DNA of 42,722 bases from Chloroflexi bacterium 54-19 (GTDB lineage Bacteria; Chloroflexota; Chloroflexia; Chloroheliales; Chloroheliaceae): contig MKTJ01000029.1 in the NCBI GenBank assembly GCA_001898225.1, forward strand, positions 1 through 42,722. The letters are read 5' to 3'. The number at the start of each line of letters is the position of its first letter. Position 1 is the first letter of the stretch. The notes below the pieces were generated by a model. It was not told the DNA's origin, did not search any database, and saw nothing but the letters and a program-made list of their open reading frames with translations. Below, piece after piece: positions 8,837 to 16,943 of this stretch. A program made the position numbers and the translations under genes.

Positions 8837-8865
8837 ATTATGGGAGATAAATAACTTTCAGACAA
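8837..8865 (-). promoter_or_regulatory. Promoter for the MDR oxidoreductase gene
   Basis: On the minus strand TTGTCT (8865-8860), a 17-base spacer and CATAAT (8842-8837) are placed about 90 bases before the ATG of the oxidoreductase gene. Confidence 0.6.
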
Positions 8866-8870
8866 GTACG

Positions 8871-8882
8871 CACATTAATGTG
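8871..8882. promoter_or_regulatory. Perfect 12-base palindrome between divergent promoters
   Basis: CACATTAATGTG reads the same on both strands. It lies just upstream of the minus-strand -35 box and touches the extended -10 of the HxlR-type gene, so a bound dimer could affect both genes. Confidence 0.45.
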
Positions 8883-8905
8883 GTATAGTACCAAAAATGA
8901 TACTA
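8881..8905 (+). promoter_or_regulatory. Extended -10 and TAGTA/TACTA operator of HxlR-type regulator
   Basis: TGGTATAGT (8881-8889) is an extended -10 element. It overlaps an inverted repeat, TAGTA (8886-8890) and TACTA (8901-8905), with further symmetric CA/TG inside. Operators of YodB/HxlR proteins are known to be TAGTA/TACTA-like inverted repeats, so this is a good candidate for autoregulation and co-regulation of the divergent oxidoreductase. Confidence 0.55.
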
Positions 8906-8950
8906 AAGGCGGCAAGCCTACCCTAATATTGAAACGAACGAGGTGAAGCG

Positions 8951-9361
8951 ATGGCGAAACGGACTTATGCCAGTGACTGCCCTTATAACTGTATGGTCGA
9001 GCTAACGTTGGATGTCATCGGCGGCAAATGGAAAGGCGTCCTCCTGTTTCACCTGTTAGGCGGCAGGAAACGTTTTAACGAACTGCGGCGGTTACTGCCC
9101 GACGTTACCCAGCGCATGCTGACCCTCCAACTGCGCGAACTGGAAGAAGACGGCCTGATTAACCGGACGGTTTACGCCCAGGTTCCGCCCAAAGTCGAAT
9201 ATTCGCTGACCAAGTTTGGCGAGACCTTGCAGCCGCTTCTCCTTTTGATGAAGGATTGGGGCCAGGAGTACGCCGATAAAGTTATGGAGTTCAAGACCGC
9301 CGCCCGCAAACCCATCCCAAACCACGAACATACCGCCCTCGAAGTTGAGAAAGCCGGTTAA
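8951..9361 (+). CDS. HxlR family winged-helix transcriptional regulator
   Basis: The 136-aa protein is a classical HxlR regulator. It has an N-terminal Cys pair (CPYNCMVE, about residues 10-16), the family signature LDVIGGKWKGVLLFHLLGG, the helix-turn-helix RFNELRRLLPDVTQRMLTLQLREL, and the wing DGLINRTVYAQVPPKVEYSLT. In this family the conserved N-terminal cysteine often senses quinones, aldehydes or hypochlorite through thiol modification. The ATG follows GAGGTGAAGCG, a good ribosome binding site. It is divergent from the MDR oxidoreductase, which is its most likely target. Confidence 0.9.
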   Translation: MAKRTYASDCPYNCMVELTLDVIGGKWKGVLLFHLLGGRKRFNELRRLLPDVTQRMLTLQLRELEEDGLINRTVYAQVPPKVEYSLTKFGETLQPLLLLMKDWGQEYADKVMEFKTAARKPIPNHEHTALEVEKAG

Positions 9362-9404
9362 CCCGGCTTTTTAAATAATAATTGCCAGAAGAAAGGAAAC
9401 AACG

Positions 9405-10217
9405 GTGTCATTCCCTTATTTATCGGCAGAACTGGCACGTCGCCTGGAAAATTGCGATACAAACTTTATCCGGCTGCGCCTGGAAGTCCTGGCCCGGTTG
9501 GAAGACAACCCATTCGGGGCGGAAGTGCGGCCTTTTGGGGACGCCACCGGCCTGACGATTAGCAGCATGGCCGGGAACGCCCTGTTTAACCGGGTAGCCG
9601 AATTTACTCCCGCCGAACTGGACCGGTTGGACGAAATTGTGGCCTGGTTCGAGGAAAGGAAAATCGGGGGCCGTTTCGATTTGCTCCCCGGCCACGTTTC
9701 ACCCGAACTTTTCAAGGCCCTGGCCGTTAAAGGTTTTTACCAGTCCGGCTTTTACGCGGTTTTATACGGTGAACCTCAAACCGGCGGGCCGGAATTTCCC
9801 GGCGTAAGCGTCCGTGAGGCCCAACCGGACGAGCTATCGGTCTATGGCGATATTTACATGACCGGGTTTGGTTTCCCGGAAGAACGCCGGGAAGCCCTTG
9901 TAAGCAGCATGACCGGGTTATACGGGCACCCGGCGGTCCGGCTTTACCTTGGATTGGTAGATGGGACGCCTGCCGGGATAGGCTTTTTGCTATTAAACAA
10001 GGGCGTGGGTTACCTGGGTACAGCCACGACCCTGGCCCAATTCCGGGGCCGGGGTGTGCAAAAAGCCCTGATGTACCGGCGCATGGCGGACGCAGCCCGG
10101 CACGGCTGTGACCTGGTAACCTCGCACACCCAGTACGCCAGTCTGAGCCAGACCAACATGGAAAGGGTGGGGCTGCGGCTGGCCTACACCAAGGCTGTCT
10201 GGACCCGTCTTTCCTGA
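9405..10217 (+). CDS. GNAT family N-acetyltransferase
   Basis: The 270-aa protein has an N-terminal region (about residues 1-120) of unassigned fold and a C-terminal GNAT domain (about residues 128-270). The acetyl-CoA loop is visible as LATTLAQFRGRGVQKALMYRRM written here as TTLAQFRGRGVQKAL, the R/Q-x-x-G-x-G/A motif. It is followed by the helix and the strand DLVTSHTQYASLSQTNMERVG, in which the Asn starts the last motif of the domain. Two-part proteins of this kind are common in soil bacteria; the acceptor is unknown. The start is GTG with AAAGGAAA about six bases upstream, 43 bases after the HxlR gene, so they may share a transcript. Confidence 0.8.
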   Translation: MSFPYLSAELARRLENCDTNFIRLRLEVLARLEDNPFGAEVRPFGDATGLTISSMAGNALFNRVAEFTPAELDRLDEIVAWFEERKIGGRFDLLPGHVSPELFKALAVKGFYQSGFYAVLYGEPQTGGPEFPGVSVREAQPDELSVYGDIYMTGFGFPEERREALVSSMTGLYGHPAVRLYLGLVDGTPAGIGFLLLNKGVGYLGTATTLAQFRGRGVQKALMYRRMADAARHGCDLVTSHTQYASLSQTNMERVGLRLAYTKAVWTRLS

Positions 10218-10427
10218 CCCTTTTGCAACTTCAGATTGTTACATTCTTGCCAATCGGGAACAGTTTGCCCTAAGGTTCGAATTGTACCAGGCCCAGCTGC
10301 CAAATTAATTTAGGGTAAAGGGAGAATAACCTACCTGTCTTTACCTACTCGTACAAAAAAGCTATTTTTATTAGGACTTCAGCATTTTCATTAGAAATTA
10401 AGATTATTAATTAAATAATTAAAAATG
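10218..10427. other. AT-rich non-coding region before ABC exporter promoter
   Basis: No gene is visible. Bases about 10400-10425 are almost pure A/T directly upstream of the -35 box and could act as an UP element. Confidence 0.45.
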
Positions 10428-10455
10428 TTGACAGATTTTGATTCTGTGCTAAAAT
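10428..10455 (+). promoter_or_regulatory. Strong promoter for ABC exporter operon
   Basis: A perfect TTGACA (10428-10433), a 16-base spacer and TAAAAT (10450-10455), with an AT-rich block upstream. The start codon of the ATPase gene lies about 155 bases downstream, so the transcript has a long leader, in which I recognise no fold. Confidence 0.65.
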
Positions 10456-10610
10456 ATCTTTGGCAAATCAAAAAATCTTTATGGGTAAGTTATACAAGAA
10501 ATGACGGTCGGCAGCCAGGGACAGGTGGGTGGTTGCCAGCTTTATTTGAGTTTTGCCCGTTTTCCCAGGATTTACGGAAGGGGCAAACAATTCTTTTGTG
10601 AGGTGAATGA

Positions 10611-11573
10611 ATGGCAATCATTGAAACAAGAGGGCTATCGAAGTCCTTTAAGAGCCGCCGCGGCGTGGTCGAAGCCGTTAAAGGCGTGGATATGCGCGTT
10701 GACGAAGGAGAAATCTTTGGATTCCTGGGGCCGAACGGGGCCGGGAAAACCACCACCATGCGGATGCTTTCCACCCTGATGCAGCCAACCGGGGGTCAGG
10801 CGACCGTAGCCGGGTACGACCTGCTGCGCGAACCGGCCAAAGTGCGCGAGAATATCGGCTATGTCAGCCAGGCCGGGGGTGTTGACATCACCATGAGCGG
10901 GCGCGAAAACCTGATTTTACAGGCGCGGCTCTACCGGGTAGACCAGGCCACCGCCAAAACAAGGGCCCAGGAGCTAATTGTAGCTTTGCAAATGGAAGAT
11001 TTTGCCGACCGGTTTGCAAAGACCTATTCCGGCGGCCAAAAACGGCGGTTGGATATTGCCCTGGGCATGGCCCATCGCCCGCCCCTGCTGTTCCTGGACG
11101 AGCCGACCACCGGCCTCGACCCGCAAAGCAGAGCCCATCTCTGGGAAGAAGTCCGCAAATTGCGCAATGAAGGCACCACCATCTTTTTGACCACCCATTA
11201 CCTGGATGAGGCCGACGCCCTGTGCGACCGGTTGTGCATTATTGATAACGGCGTAATTGTGGCGGAAGGCACGCCCGATACCCTCAAACACCAGGTCGCT
11301 GGAGACGTGGTCACGCTCGGCCTCGATACTCGCAACGGGGCTATCATGCAGGCCCAGGCCCTGCTCGGCAAACTGAGTTTCGTCCGCGAAGTCCAGGTGG
11401 ATAAAGACATTCTGCGGCTTTACGTTGAACGGGGCGAAACGGCCTTACCCCAGATTTTGCGGGCGTTAGATAGCGCGGATATTGTCCTGCAAACAATTGC
11501 CCTGGCCCGGCCCAGCCTGGACGACGTTTTCCTGCGCCAGACCGGGCGTTCGCTCCGGGAAGAAGCGGCTTAA
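10611..11573 (+). CDS. ABC exporter ATP-binding protein (DrrA-like)
   Basis: The 320-aa ATPase has Walker A GPNGAGKTT (residues 40-48), the Q-loop YVSQAGGVD, the signature YSGGQKRRLDIA, Walker B LLFLDEPTTGLDP and the switch His in FLTTHYLDEAD. The extra C-terminal domain (about residues 220-320) matches the daunorubicin-resistance (DrrA) type, including the final SLDDVFLRQTGRSLR motif. It powers the partner permease encoded 36 bases downstream, probably to export a hydrophobic compound. The ATG is preceded by GAGGTG. Confidence 0.9.
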   Translation: MAIIETRGLSKSFKSRRGVVEAVKGVDMRVDEGEIFGFLGPNGAGKTTTMRMLSTLMQPTGGQATVAGYDLLREPAKVRENIGYVSQAGGVDITMSGRENLILQARLYRVDQATAKTRAQELIVALQMEDFADRFAKTYSGGQKRRLDIALGMAHRPPLLFLDEPTTGLDPQSRAHLWEEVRKLRNEGTTIFLTTHYLDEADALCDRLCIIDNGVIVAEGTPDTLKHQVAGDVVTLGLDTRNGAIMQAQALLGKLSFVREVQVDKDILRLYVERGETALPQILRALDSADIVLQTIALARPSLDDVFLRQTGRSLREEAA

Positions 11574-11609
11574 AACCACGTAAAACGACAAAGTAAAAAA
11601 GGAATTGTT

Positions 11610-12368
11610 ATGCGACTTTTAACCGATACCTGGCTACTCTTTAAAAATTACATGATGAGTACCCTGCGCCAGCCGGTCTGGATTCTAATTAGCCTGTTTA
11701 CACCGATTTGTTACCTCTTGCTGTTCGCCCCTTTGCTGGACAAAATGATTGTACCCAGCGGGCCAAACACCAACGCCCTGACCAGTTTCACACCCGGTGT
11801 GGTCGTCATGCTCGGCATGTTCGGTTCACTCTTTGTCGGGTTTAGCATTATCAGTGATTTACGGGCCGGGATTGTCGAGCGGTTGCGGGTTACACCGGTC
11901 AGCCGCCTAGCTCCGCTGCTGGGCCGGGCCCTGCGCGACGCCTGTCTGCTGCTGGTCCAGTGCCTACTCCTGGTTACCCTGGCCTTTATCCTGGGCCTGA
12001 AAGCCGATTTCTGGGGTGTAGTGTTGAGCCTGGTGCTGGTTATTCCAATGGGGATTGCCCTGGCCTCGCTTTCCTACGCGGTCGGACTGATGTTAAAGAG
12101 CGAAGACGCTTTCGCGCCTCTGCTCAACTTCTTTACCACGCCTTTGCTGCTGTTATCCGGGGTCTTGCTACCGCTTTCACTCGCGCCGGACTGGTTGCAG
12201 GGGGCGGCTAAAATCAGCCCGTTCTACTATATTGTGAACGCCACGCGTGCCCTGTTCCTGGGTGATTTCAGCGATAACGCGGTCTGGATTGGTTTTGGCC
12301 TGGTTATCGTACTGGCGGTATTGTGCGTCTACTGGGCGGCCAATATCTTCCGCCGGGCCACCGCCTAA
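11610..12368 (+). CDS. ABC-2 type exporter permease (DrrB-like)
   Basis: The 252-aa permease has six hydrophobic segments and the ABC-2 family features: the early amphipathic stretch before the first helix, the loop SDLRAGIVERLRVTPVSRLAPLLGR, and the late FFTTPLLLLSGVLLPLSLAPDWLQ followed by ISPFYYIVNATRALF. It pairs with the ATPase encoded directly upstream to form a half-size exporter of the DrrAB type. The substrate is not evident from sequence. A strong bidirectional terminator follows the stop codon. Confidence 0.9.
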   Translation: MRLLTDTWLLFKNYMMSTLRQPVWILISLFTPICYLLLFAPLLDKMIVPSGPNTNALTSFTPGVVVMLGMFGSLFVGFSIISDLRAGIVERLRVTPVSRLAPLLGRALRDACLLLVQCLLLVTLAFILGLKADFWGVVLSLVLVIPMGIALASLSYAVGLMLKSEDAFAPLLNFFTTPLLLLSGVLLPLSLAPDWLQGAAKISPFYYIVNATRALFLGDFSDNAVWIGFGLVIVLAVLCVYWAANIFRRATA

Positions 12369-12381
12369 TTAGTTTTCCAGC

Positions 12382-12418
12382 AACAAAAAGCCGGGTGTAG
12401 ATTCCCGGCTTTTTTGTT
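12382..12418. terminator. Bidirectional terminator between exporter operon and MFS gene
   Basis: Inverted repeat AACAAAAAGCCGGG (12382-12395) and CCCGGCTTTTTTGTT (12404-12418). T-runs on both strands serve the exporter operon from the left and the MFS gene from the right. Confidence 0.85.
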
Positions 12419-12435
12419 TTATGTCAAGTCTTTAA

Positions 12436-13980
12436 TTAGTGACCGGGGCTGCCCGTTTTGGCAACGACCAGGTGGTCGTCAATATCGTGTTTGTGGGAAC
12501 GCATGTAGATAACGCTTCCCAGCGAAATCACGCCCAGGATAAACGAGTAAATCATCAACCCGTCAAAGCCTTCCCAGTCCACGAACAAACCGCCGATAAA
12601 GACCCCGACTAACTGGCCGACCCCCAGCAAGACCGAGTAGAGGCCCATTACCGCGCCTCGTTTGCCAGGAATGGTTTCCGCGATGGAGGCCATATGGGTC
12701 AGGGCCGCCGGGGTGAACCCGCTCATCACGATAACGCCGACAAAGACAACCGGCAGGAGCAGCCAAAGCTCACCCTTCGCGCTTTCCGAGATGGTTAAGG
12801 GATTATCGCCCAGGCCGTTGATGAAATACAGGGCGGTGCAGCTTACAAAGAGGCCACCCAGCGCCAGAATCATAACGGTTGTGCGGCGCATCTTTGGCAC
12901 AAAGATGGTCCAGAGGCCCATCCCCAGGATGAAGACCAGGCCGTAAGCCCCAACTATATAGGATGCTTCGCCCGGCAAAAAGCCGCCATGCAACAACTGG
13001 TTGGGGAAACGGGCATCGGCGTTTATCTCGCCGGGATGCAGGGCACAATAGTTGGCGGAGAAAGCCTCGACCGCCGGTTTGATATTTTCGGTAACTTTCT
13101 GGACCGACACCCGGCAGATATTGGTCGGATAGGCCAGGATAATCAGGCTGAGGGTCAACCAGGCCCCAATCATCGCGTTAATAGCCAACCAGGCCGGGAC
13201 AAAGGTGAAAATCCTTTTGTTGGTCAAAATCTGGCGATATTCTTTGATGGAGCCGTGCTGCCCCGCGCCGTGAGTACGAACCAGGCTTTCTTTCATCCAC
13301 AGGGCAATTACGATATAGCAGAGAGCGTAGACCGCGATAGCCACGAAGAAACCGCCCCGCCCGACCAGGCTCCAGACCAGGCCGCCAAAAGGTATCGCCA
13401 GGGCAATCCCGGCAATCGTGACCACTTCGTAGGCGGTCAACACCCGGACCCGCAATTTCTCATTGCCAACGGTGGTATCGGTCAAATAACCCAGGTTAGA
13501 AGGCGCATTGAGCGCGGCGGCGGAGCCTTCGAGCAACCGCCCGGCCATTACCAGGAGTAAAATTGCCACCAGTTCGAGGCTGAAATTGCTGGTATTGAGG
13601 TTTGGGTTCGGAAACAGGAAAGAGGTTCCGGCCAGGATTAAAGAAGCGACCGCGCCCATCAGGGGAGCGTATAACATGTAGGGTTTGCGGCCATTCCGGT
13701 CGCTCAAGACCCCAATTAAAGGGGCCAGCAAAAGTTCGCTGATGTAGAAACACTCGATTACCAGCACGACCAGGGCGGCAGATTCCGATTCTTTACCGAC
13801 CCAAAAACTTAAAATTACGAAGCTGGTCCGGGCACCAATCCGAATTAATAAAGTGGAAAGAATACTGGCGATGATGGAGACCATGCCGACCTGGGCCGCC
13901 GGAGAAAGGTCCTCACCTGGCGAAATCTTGCCGGTGCCTGCCGCAAGAGCCTCCTGCGGAACCTCATCTTTAACGCTCAT
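12436..13980 (-). CDS. Major facilitator superfamily transporter with extracytoplasmic insertion
   Basis: The 514-aa protein has about twelve transmembrane helices. The MFS loop 2-3 motif appears as GVLSDRNGRKPYML (residues about 90-103). RLLEGSAAALNAPSNLGYLTD is the helix 4-5 region. It is longer than a usual 400-aa transporter because of a hydrophilic insertion at about residues 284-338, between helices 7 and 8, which contains two cysteines (289 and 312) and would lie outside the membrane. The substrate is unknown. The gene is transcribed away from the kinase/beta-lactamase fusion gene, with 270 bases between start codons. Confidence 0.85.
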   Translation of the reverse strand: MSVKDEVPQEALAAGTGKISPGEDLSPAAQVGMVSIIASILSTLLIRIGARTSFVILSFWVGKESESAALVVLVIECFYISELLLAPLIGVLSDRNGRKPYMLYAPLMGAVASLILAGTSFLFPNPNLNTSNFSLELVAILLLVMAGRLLEGSAAALNAPSNLGYLTDTTVGNEKLRVRVLTAYEVVTIAGIALAIPFGGLVWSLVGRGGFFVAIAVYALCYIVIALWMKESLVRTHGAGQHGSIKEYRQILTNKRIFTFVPAWLAINAMIGAWLTLSLIILAYPTNICRVSVQKVTENIKPAVEAFSANYCALHPGEINADARFPNQLLHGGFLPGEASYIVGAYGLVFILGMGLWTIFVPKMRRTTVMILALGGLFVSCTALYFINGLGDNPLTISESAKGELWLLLPVVFVGVIVMSGFTPAALTHMASIAETIPGKRGAVMGLYSVLLGVGQLVGVFIGGLFVDWEGFDGLMIYSFILGVISLGSVIYMRSHKHDIDDHLVVAKTGSPGH

Positions 13981-14145
13981 TTGTTACCTTTCAGAAAATG
14001 GATTTGCATCAAAGGAATTCTTATGCATGTGTTTACCTGTAGGGACTTTACCCTGTTACCGGTAGATGCCGCGCTCTCTATCAAACAAGTAAGTAAGACA
14101 CCCCTAAGTTTAATTGGAGATATTTTAGCCTATTTAAAATTATTT

Positions 14146-14192
14146 ACAAGTGACCATTATCACTTGTTTATCCAGTACTTATCCCGTAGAAT
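14146..14192 (+). promoter_or_regulatory. Promoter with overlapping inverted-repeat operator, kinase fusion gene
   Basis: TTGTTT (14164-14169), a 17-base spacer and TAGAAT (14187-14192) form a promoter. A perfect 8-base inverted repeat, ACAAGTGA (14146-14153) and TCACTTGT (14160-14167), overlaps the -35 box and is a candidate repressor site. The inferred transcript start, near 14200, supports the downstream ATG at 14251 as the start of the kinase gene. Confidence 0.55.
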
Positions 14193-14250
14193 AAAAATGC
14201 TTTCCGGGTCTGTTTTGTTACGTGTAGTGCCAAAAGGGTTTTGTACCGAA

Positions 14251-16653
14251 ATGATTATTGAAACCAGCGTATTAAACAACCGCTACCGGCTGGACAAAAA
14301 GGTCGGGCAAGGTGGCTTTGCCCAGGTCTTCCTGGCAACCGATTTGTTGTTGGAACGCCGGGTTGCCCTTAAAGTGCTAAACCCGGAATTGACCGAGGAC
14401 GGCGATTTCCAGGAACGCTTTACCCGCGAGGCCAAAGCGATTGCAACTCTCGACCATCCCCACATCTTACCCATTTATGACTACGGTCAGGCCGAAGGCA
14501 CCGCCTACCTGGTAACACCTTTCGTGGACGGTGGCACCCTTTACGAAAAGATGCGGGCTGAAAAAAATATTCCCCCGGCCCTGGCCTTGCGCTATCTGCA
14601 ACAGGTGGCCTCAGCCCTCGATTACGCCCACCGCCGCAACATAGTCCACCGCGATATTAAACCGCATAATATGCTCCTGCGAGCCGAAGATAACCATCTT
14701 TTTTTAGCCGATTTTGGAATTGCCAAAGTTTTAAGTTCGGCCAGTTCGCAGAGCCGGACCAGCGCTATCGGTACGATTTCGTACATGTCGCCGGAACAAT
14801 TGGCCGGGAATGTTGGCAAGGCCACAGATATATACTCATTAGGCTGTGTTTTGTTTCAAATGTTGACCGGGCAAGTTCCCTATACCGGGCCGACCGAGCA
14901 GGTCATCATGGGGCATATCAACGGCGAAATCCCTTCCGTGGTGGAGCGCAGCAACGGGCGGCTTTCCCCGGCCATGCAGCAGGTCTTTAACCGGGCCCTG
15001 GCGAAACGCCCCGAAAACCGTTACCAGACCGCCACCGAAATGGCGCTGGCCTTCGAAGCGGCCCTTAATAACGGTAACACCGGGATAACCAGCCACCTGC
15101 CCGAAGATTATTCCGGCCCGAACGCGCCGACCGCTTACGCCCCGACTGAAGTCAGAATCCCGCCGGTAAACCTGACCGGCTACCCGCAGGCCCAGCGTGG
15201 CACCGGTCCCACCGTCCAGGGCCAGGGTTATGCCCAGCCAAATCAGACCCCGCCCTACGGTTACGGCAATACACCCAGTCTCAGGACACCGCCAAACCCC
15301 CAACCGGCCCTGAATGCCCAGGTCCACTCGTATACCGGGCCGCACCCGGACCCGGCTATTCCTCCCGCCTACGGGCAGGACGGTAGTAACGGCTACCCGC
15401 CCAACTACGGCTGGAACAACGGGCCGGGTACCCAGCCTCCACCTCAAAAAAGCGGCACCAACTGGCTTTTACTCAGCCTGGGTGGGGTGGTCATCCTGGC
15501 CCTCCTGGGAGTTATCGCCTTTCTTTTGTTAAGCAACAATCCACCCAAACCAATCCCGACCACCACCGCCGTGGCCGTGGTAGCGACGGCGACCGCGACG
15601 GTCCCGGTGACCAACCAGACGGCTACAACCGCGGCGGCCCCAACAACTACATCTAACCTGAGTACGGTCACTCCCGGTCCTTCTACCACGGCAGCCCTCG
15701 AAACTACTGCGCCTGCCACAACAGCGCCCCCGACCACAACTGTGCCAACCACCGCTGCGCCTACAACCCAACCCCCGACCACGGCGGCCCCGACTACGGC
15801 GGCACCCACCACCCCACCCAAAACGACCCAACCGGTGGCACCAACCCCGGCGACGCCACCTTTAAAGATAAACAAAGCGGCAATCAGCCAGGCTTTGCAA
15901 AGTTTACCCGGCGCAACCTCGGTCTATATTATCTACCCGGACGGCTCCTTTACTTCCGACGATGGAGACCGCGCCCAGCCTTCGGCCAGCGTAATCAAAC
16001 TCTGGATTGCTGCGACCGCCTTCCAGGAAGCGAAAGCCGGGCGACTTAACCTGGACGAAAATTACACCGTCCAGAAAACTGACATCGCCAGCGGCACCGG
16101 CATCCTGGTCAACAACGTGGGAAAGACCTTTACCTACGAGCAAATCCTGACCACGATGCTGACCTATAGCGATAACAGCGCGGCGAACATCGTAATAAAG
16201 AAGTTGGGCGGGTTTGGCAAGGTCAATACCTACGCCCAGGCGCACGGGTATACCAGCACCAAACTGCAACGCTTGCTGGGTGATATTTCCAACCCGAATA
16301 ATAACTTCACTTCGGGCAAGGACGCCGCGACGATGATGTACCTGTTAAGCGAGGGCAAAGTGGTGGACGGAAACAGTTCGCTCACAATTTTGCAGGCGCT
16401 GTACGACCGCCGGAATTATAACGCCGACCAGAATTTCTTCAGTCCGAAACTATCGGCGGACTACCAGAAAGAAAATTACCTGCATATCAGCGGCACCGGC
16501 ACCAAAGTCCGCAACGAGGTCGGCCTTGTACCGATTCAGAACGCGAACAACATGATTATCGCCATCCTGGATACGGGTGTGCCGGACGAAGGGGCGGCGG
16601 AAAACGCTATCGCCGCAGCGGTGGGGGTTATCAGTGGGGCCGTTTCTCGTTAA
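14251..16653 (+). CDS. Transmembrane Ser/Thr protein kinase with extracytoplasmic beta-lactamase-like domain
   Basis: The 800-aa protein is a PknB-type kinase fused to a serine-hydrolase fold. Kinase: glycine loop VGQGGF (18-23), Lys41, HRDIKPHN (133-140), DFG (154-156), then an APE-equivalent SPEQ. A Pro/Gly/Tyr/Asn-rich juxtamembrane region leads to one transmembrane helix (about 403-427), and a Thr/Pro/Ala stalk (about 435-540) follows. Residues about 550-800 resemble class A beta-lactamases: SxxK is S580-VI-K583 and SDN is 640-642, exactly 60 residues apart as in the family. The KTG triad reads G748-T-G, and the omega loop (near 672-685) shows no Glu166 equivalent. No PASTA repeat is present. 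I inferred the ATG at 14251 from the promoter and the kinase boundary; an upstream TTG frame of 90 extra residues looks non-coding. Confidence 0.85.
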   Translation: MIIETSVLNNRYRLDKKVGQGGFAQVFLATDLLLERRVALKVLNPELTEDGDFQERFTREAKAIATLDHPHILPIYDYGQAEGTAYLVTPFVDGGTLYEKMRAEKNIPPALALRYLQQVASALDYAHRRNIVHRDIKPHNMLLRAEDNHLFLADFGIAKVLSSASSQSRTSAIGTISYMSPEQLAGNVGKATDIYSLGCVLFQMLTGQVPYTGPTEQVIMGHINGEIPSVVERSNGRLSPAMQQVFNRALAKRPENRYQTATEMALAFEAALNNGNTGITSHLPEDYSGPNAPTAYAPTEVRIPPVNLTGYPQAQRGTGPTVQGQGYAQPNQTPPYGYGNTPSLRTPPNPQPALNAQVHSYTGPHPDPAIPPAYGQDGSNGYPPNYGWNNGPGTQPPPQKSGTNWLLLSLGGVVILALLGVIAFLLLSNNPPKPIPTTTAVAVVATATATVPVTNQTATTAAAPTTTSNLSTVTPGPSTTAALETTAPATTAPPTTTVPTTAAPTTQPPTTAAPTTAAPTTPPKTTQPVAPTPATPPLKINKAAISQALQSLPGATSVYIIYPDGSFTSDDGDRAQPSASVIKLWIAATAFQEAKAGRLNLDENYTVQKTDIASGTGILVNNVGKTFTYEQILTTMLTYSDNSAANIVIKKLGGFGKVNTYAQAHGYTSTKLQRLLGDISNPNNNFTSGKDAATMMYLLSEGKVVDGNSSLTILQALYDRRNYNADQNFFSPKLSADYQKENYLHISGTGTKVRNEVGLVPIQNANNMIIAILDTGVPDEGAAENAIAAAVGVISGAVSR

Positions 16654-16765
16654 TTGGATACCAAAAGCCCTGTCAAAACCGGGCTTATTTATTCAAGAAG
16701 GGTTTTTCCACTCATCAGTTTGTCCAAACCCAATCTTTATCCGGGCACAAAAAAGAAAATCAAAA

Positions 16766-16817
16766 TGTAGTGATTAAATCTTGCCTGAACGCAAGATTTA
16801 ATCACTACAACTTTTTT
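16766..16817 (+). terminator. Perfect 19-base hairpin with T-run after kinase gene
   Basis: TGTAGTGATTAAATCTTGC (16766-16784), a 6-base loop and its exact complement (16791-16809) are followed by a T-run. It could terminate the kinase transcript, though the perfect 19-base stem is longer and more AT-rich than the other terminators here and it lies 112 bases after the stop. Confidence 0.6.
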
Positions 16818-16850
16818 CCCCACCCTTTGGGGAGGGGTTAGGGGTGGGGA
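16817..16850. repeat. GC-rich palindromic element
   Basis: TCCCCACCC (16817-16825) pairs with GGGTGGGGA (16842-16850) around a G-rich centre. It directly adjoins the preceding hairpin. It resembles short dispersed palindromes found in many genomes; only one copy is in this window. Confidence 0.4.
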
Positions 16851-16888
16851 TTTCCTTGTAAGGGAAAAAAGAGTTATTTTAAACAACA

Positions 16889-16921
16889 AAAAGAGGAAGT
16901 TAGGAAACTAACCCCTCTTTT
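16889..16921 (-). terminator. Terminator of rpsT
   Basis: AAAAGAGG (16889-16896) with CCTCTTTT (16914-16921), and an inner GTTAG/CTAAC stem, form a hairpin 22 bases after the rpsT stop, with a T-rich end on the minus strand. Confidence 0.8.
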
Positions 16922-16943
16922 AGAATTTAACCCTGTTAAGAAC

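Noticed and set aside
10250..10310. GGTTCGAATT stretch resembling a tRNA T-loop
   Set aside because: No matching acceptor stem, anticodon arm or full cloverleaf could be folded around it.
13981..14250. 90-residue N-terminal extension of the kinase fusion from a TTG
   Set aside because: A promoter with an overlapping palindrome lies inside it, the translation is low-quality, and kinase domains of this type begin near the chosen ATG.
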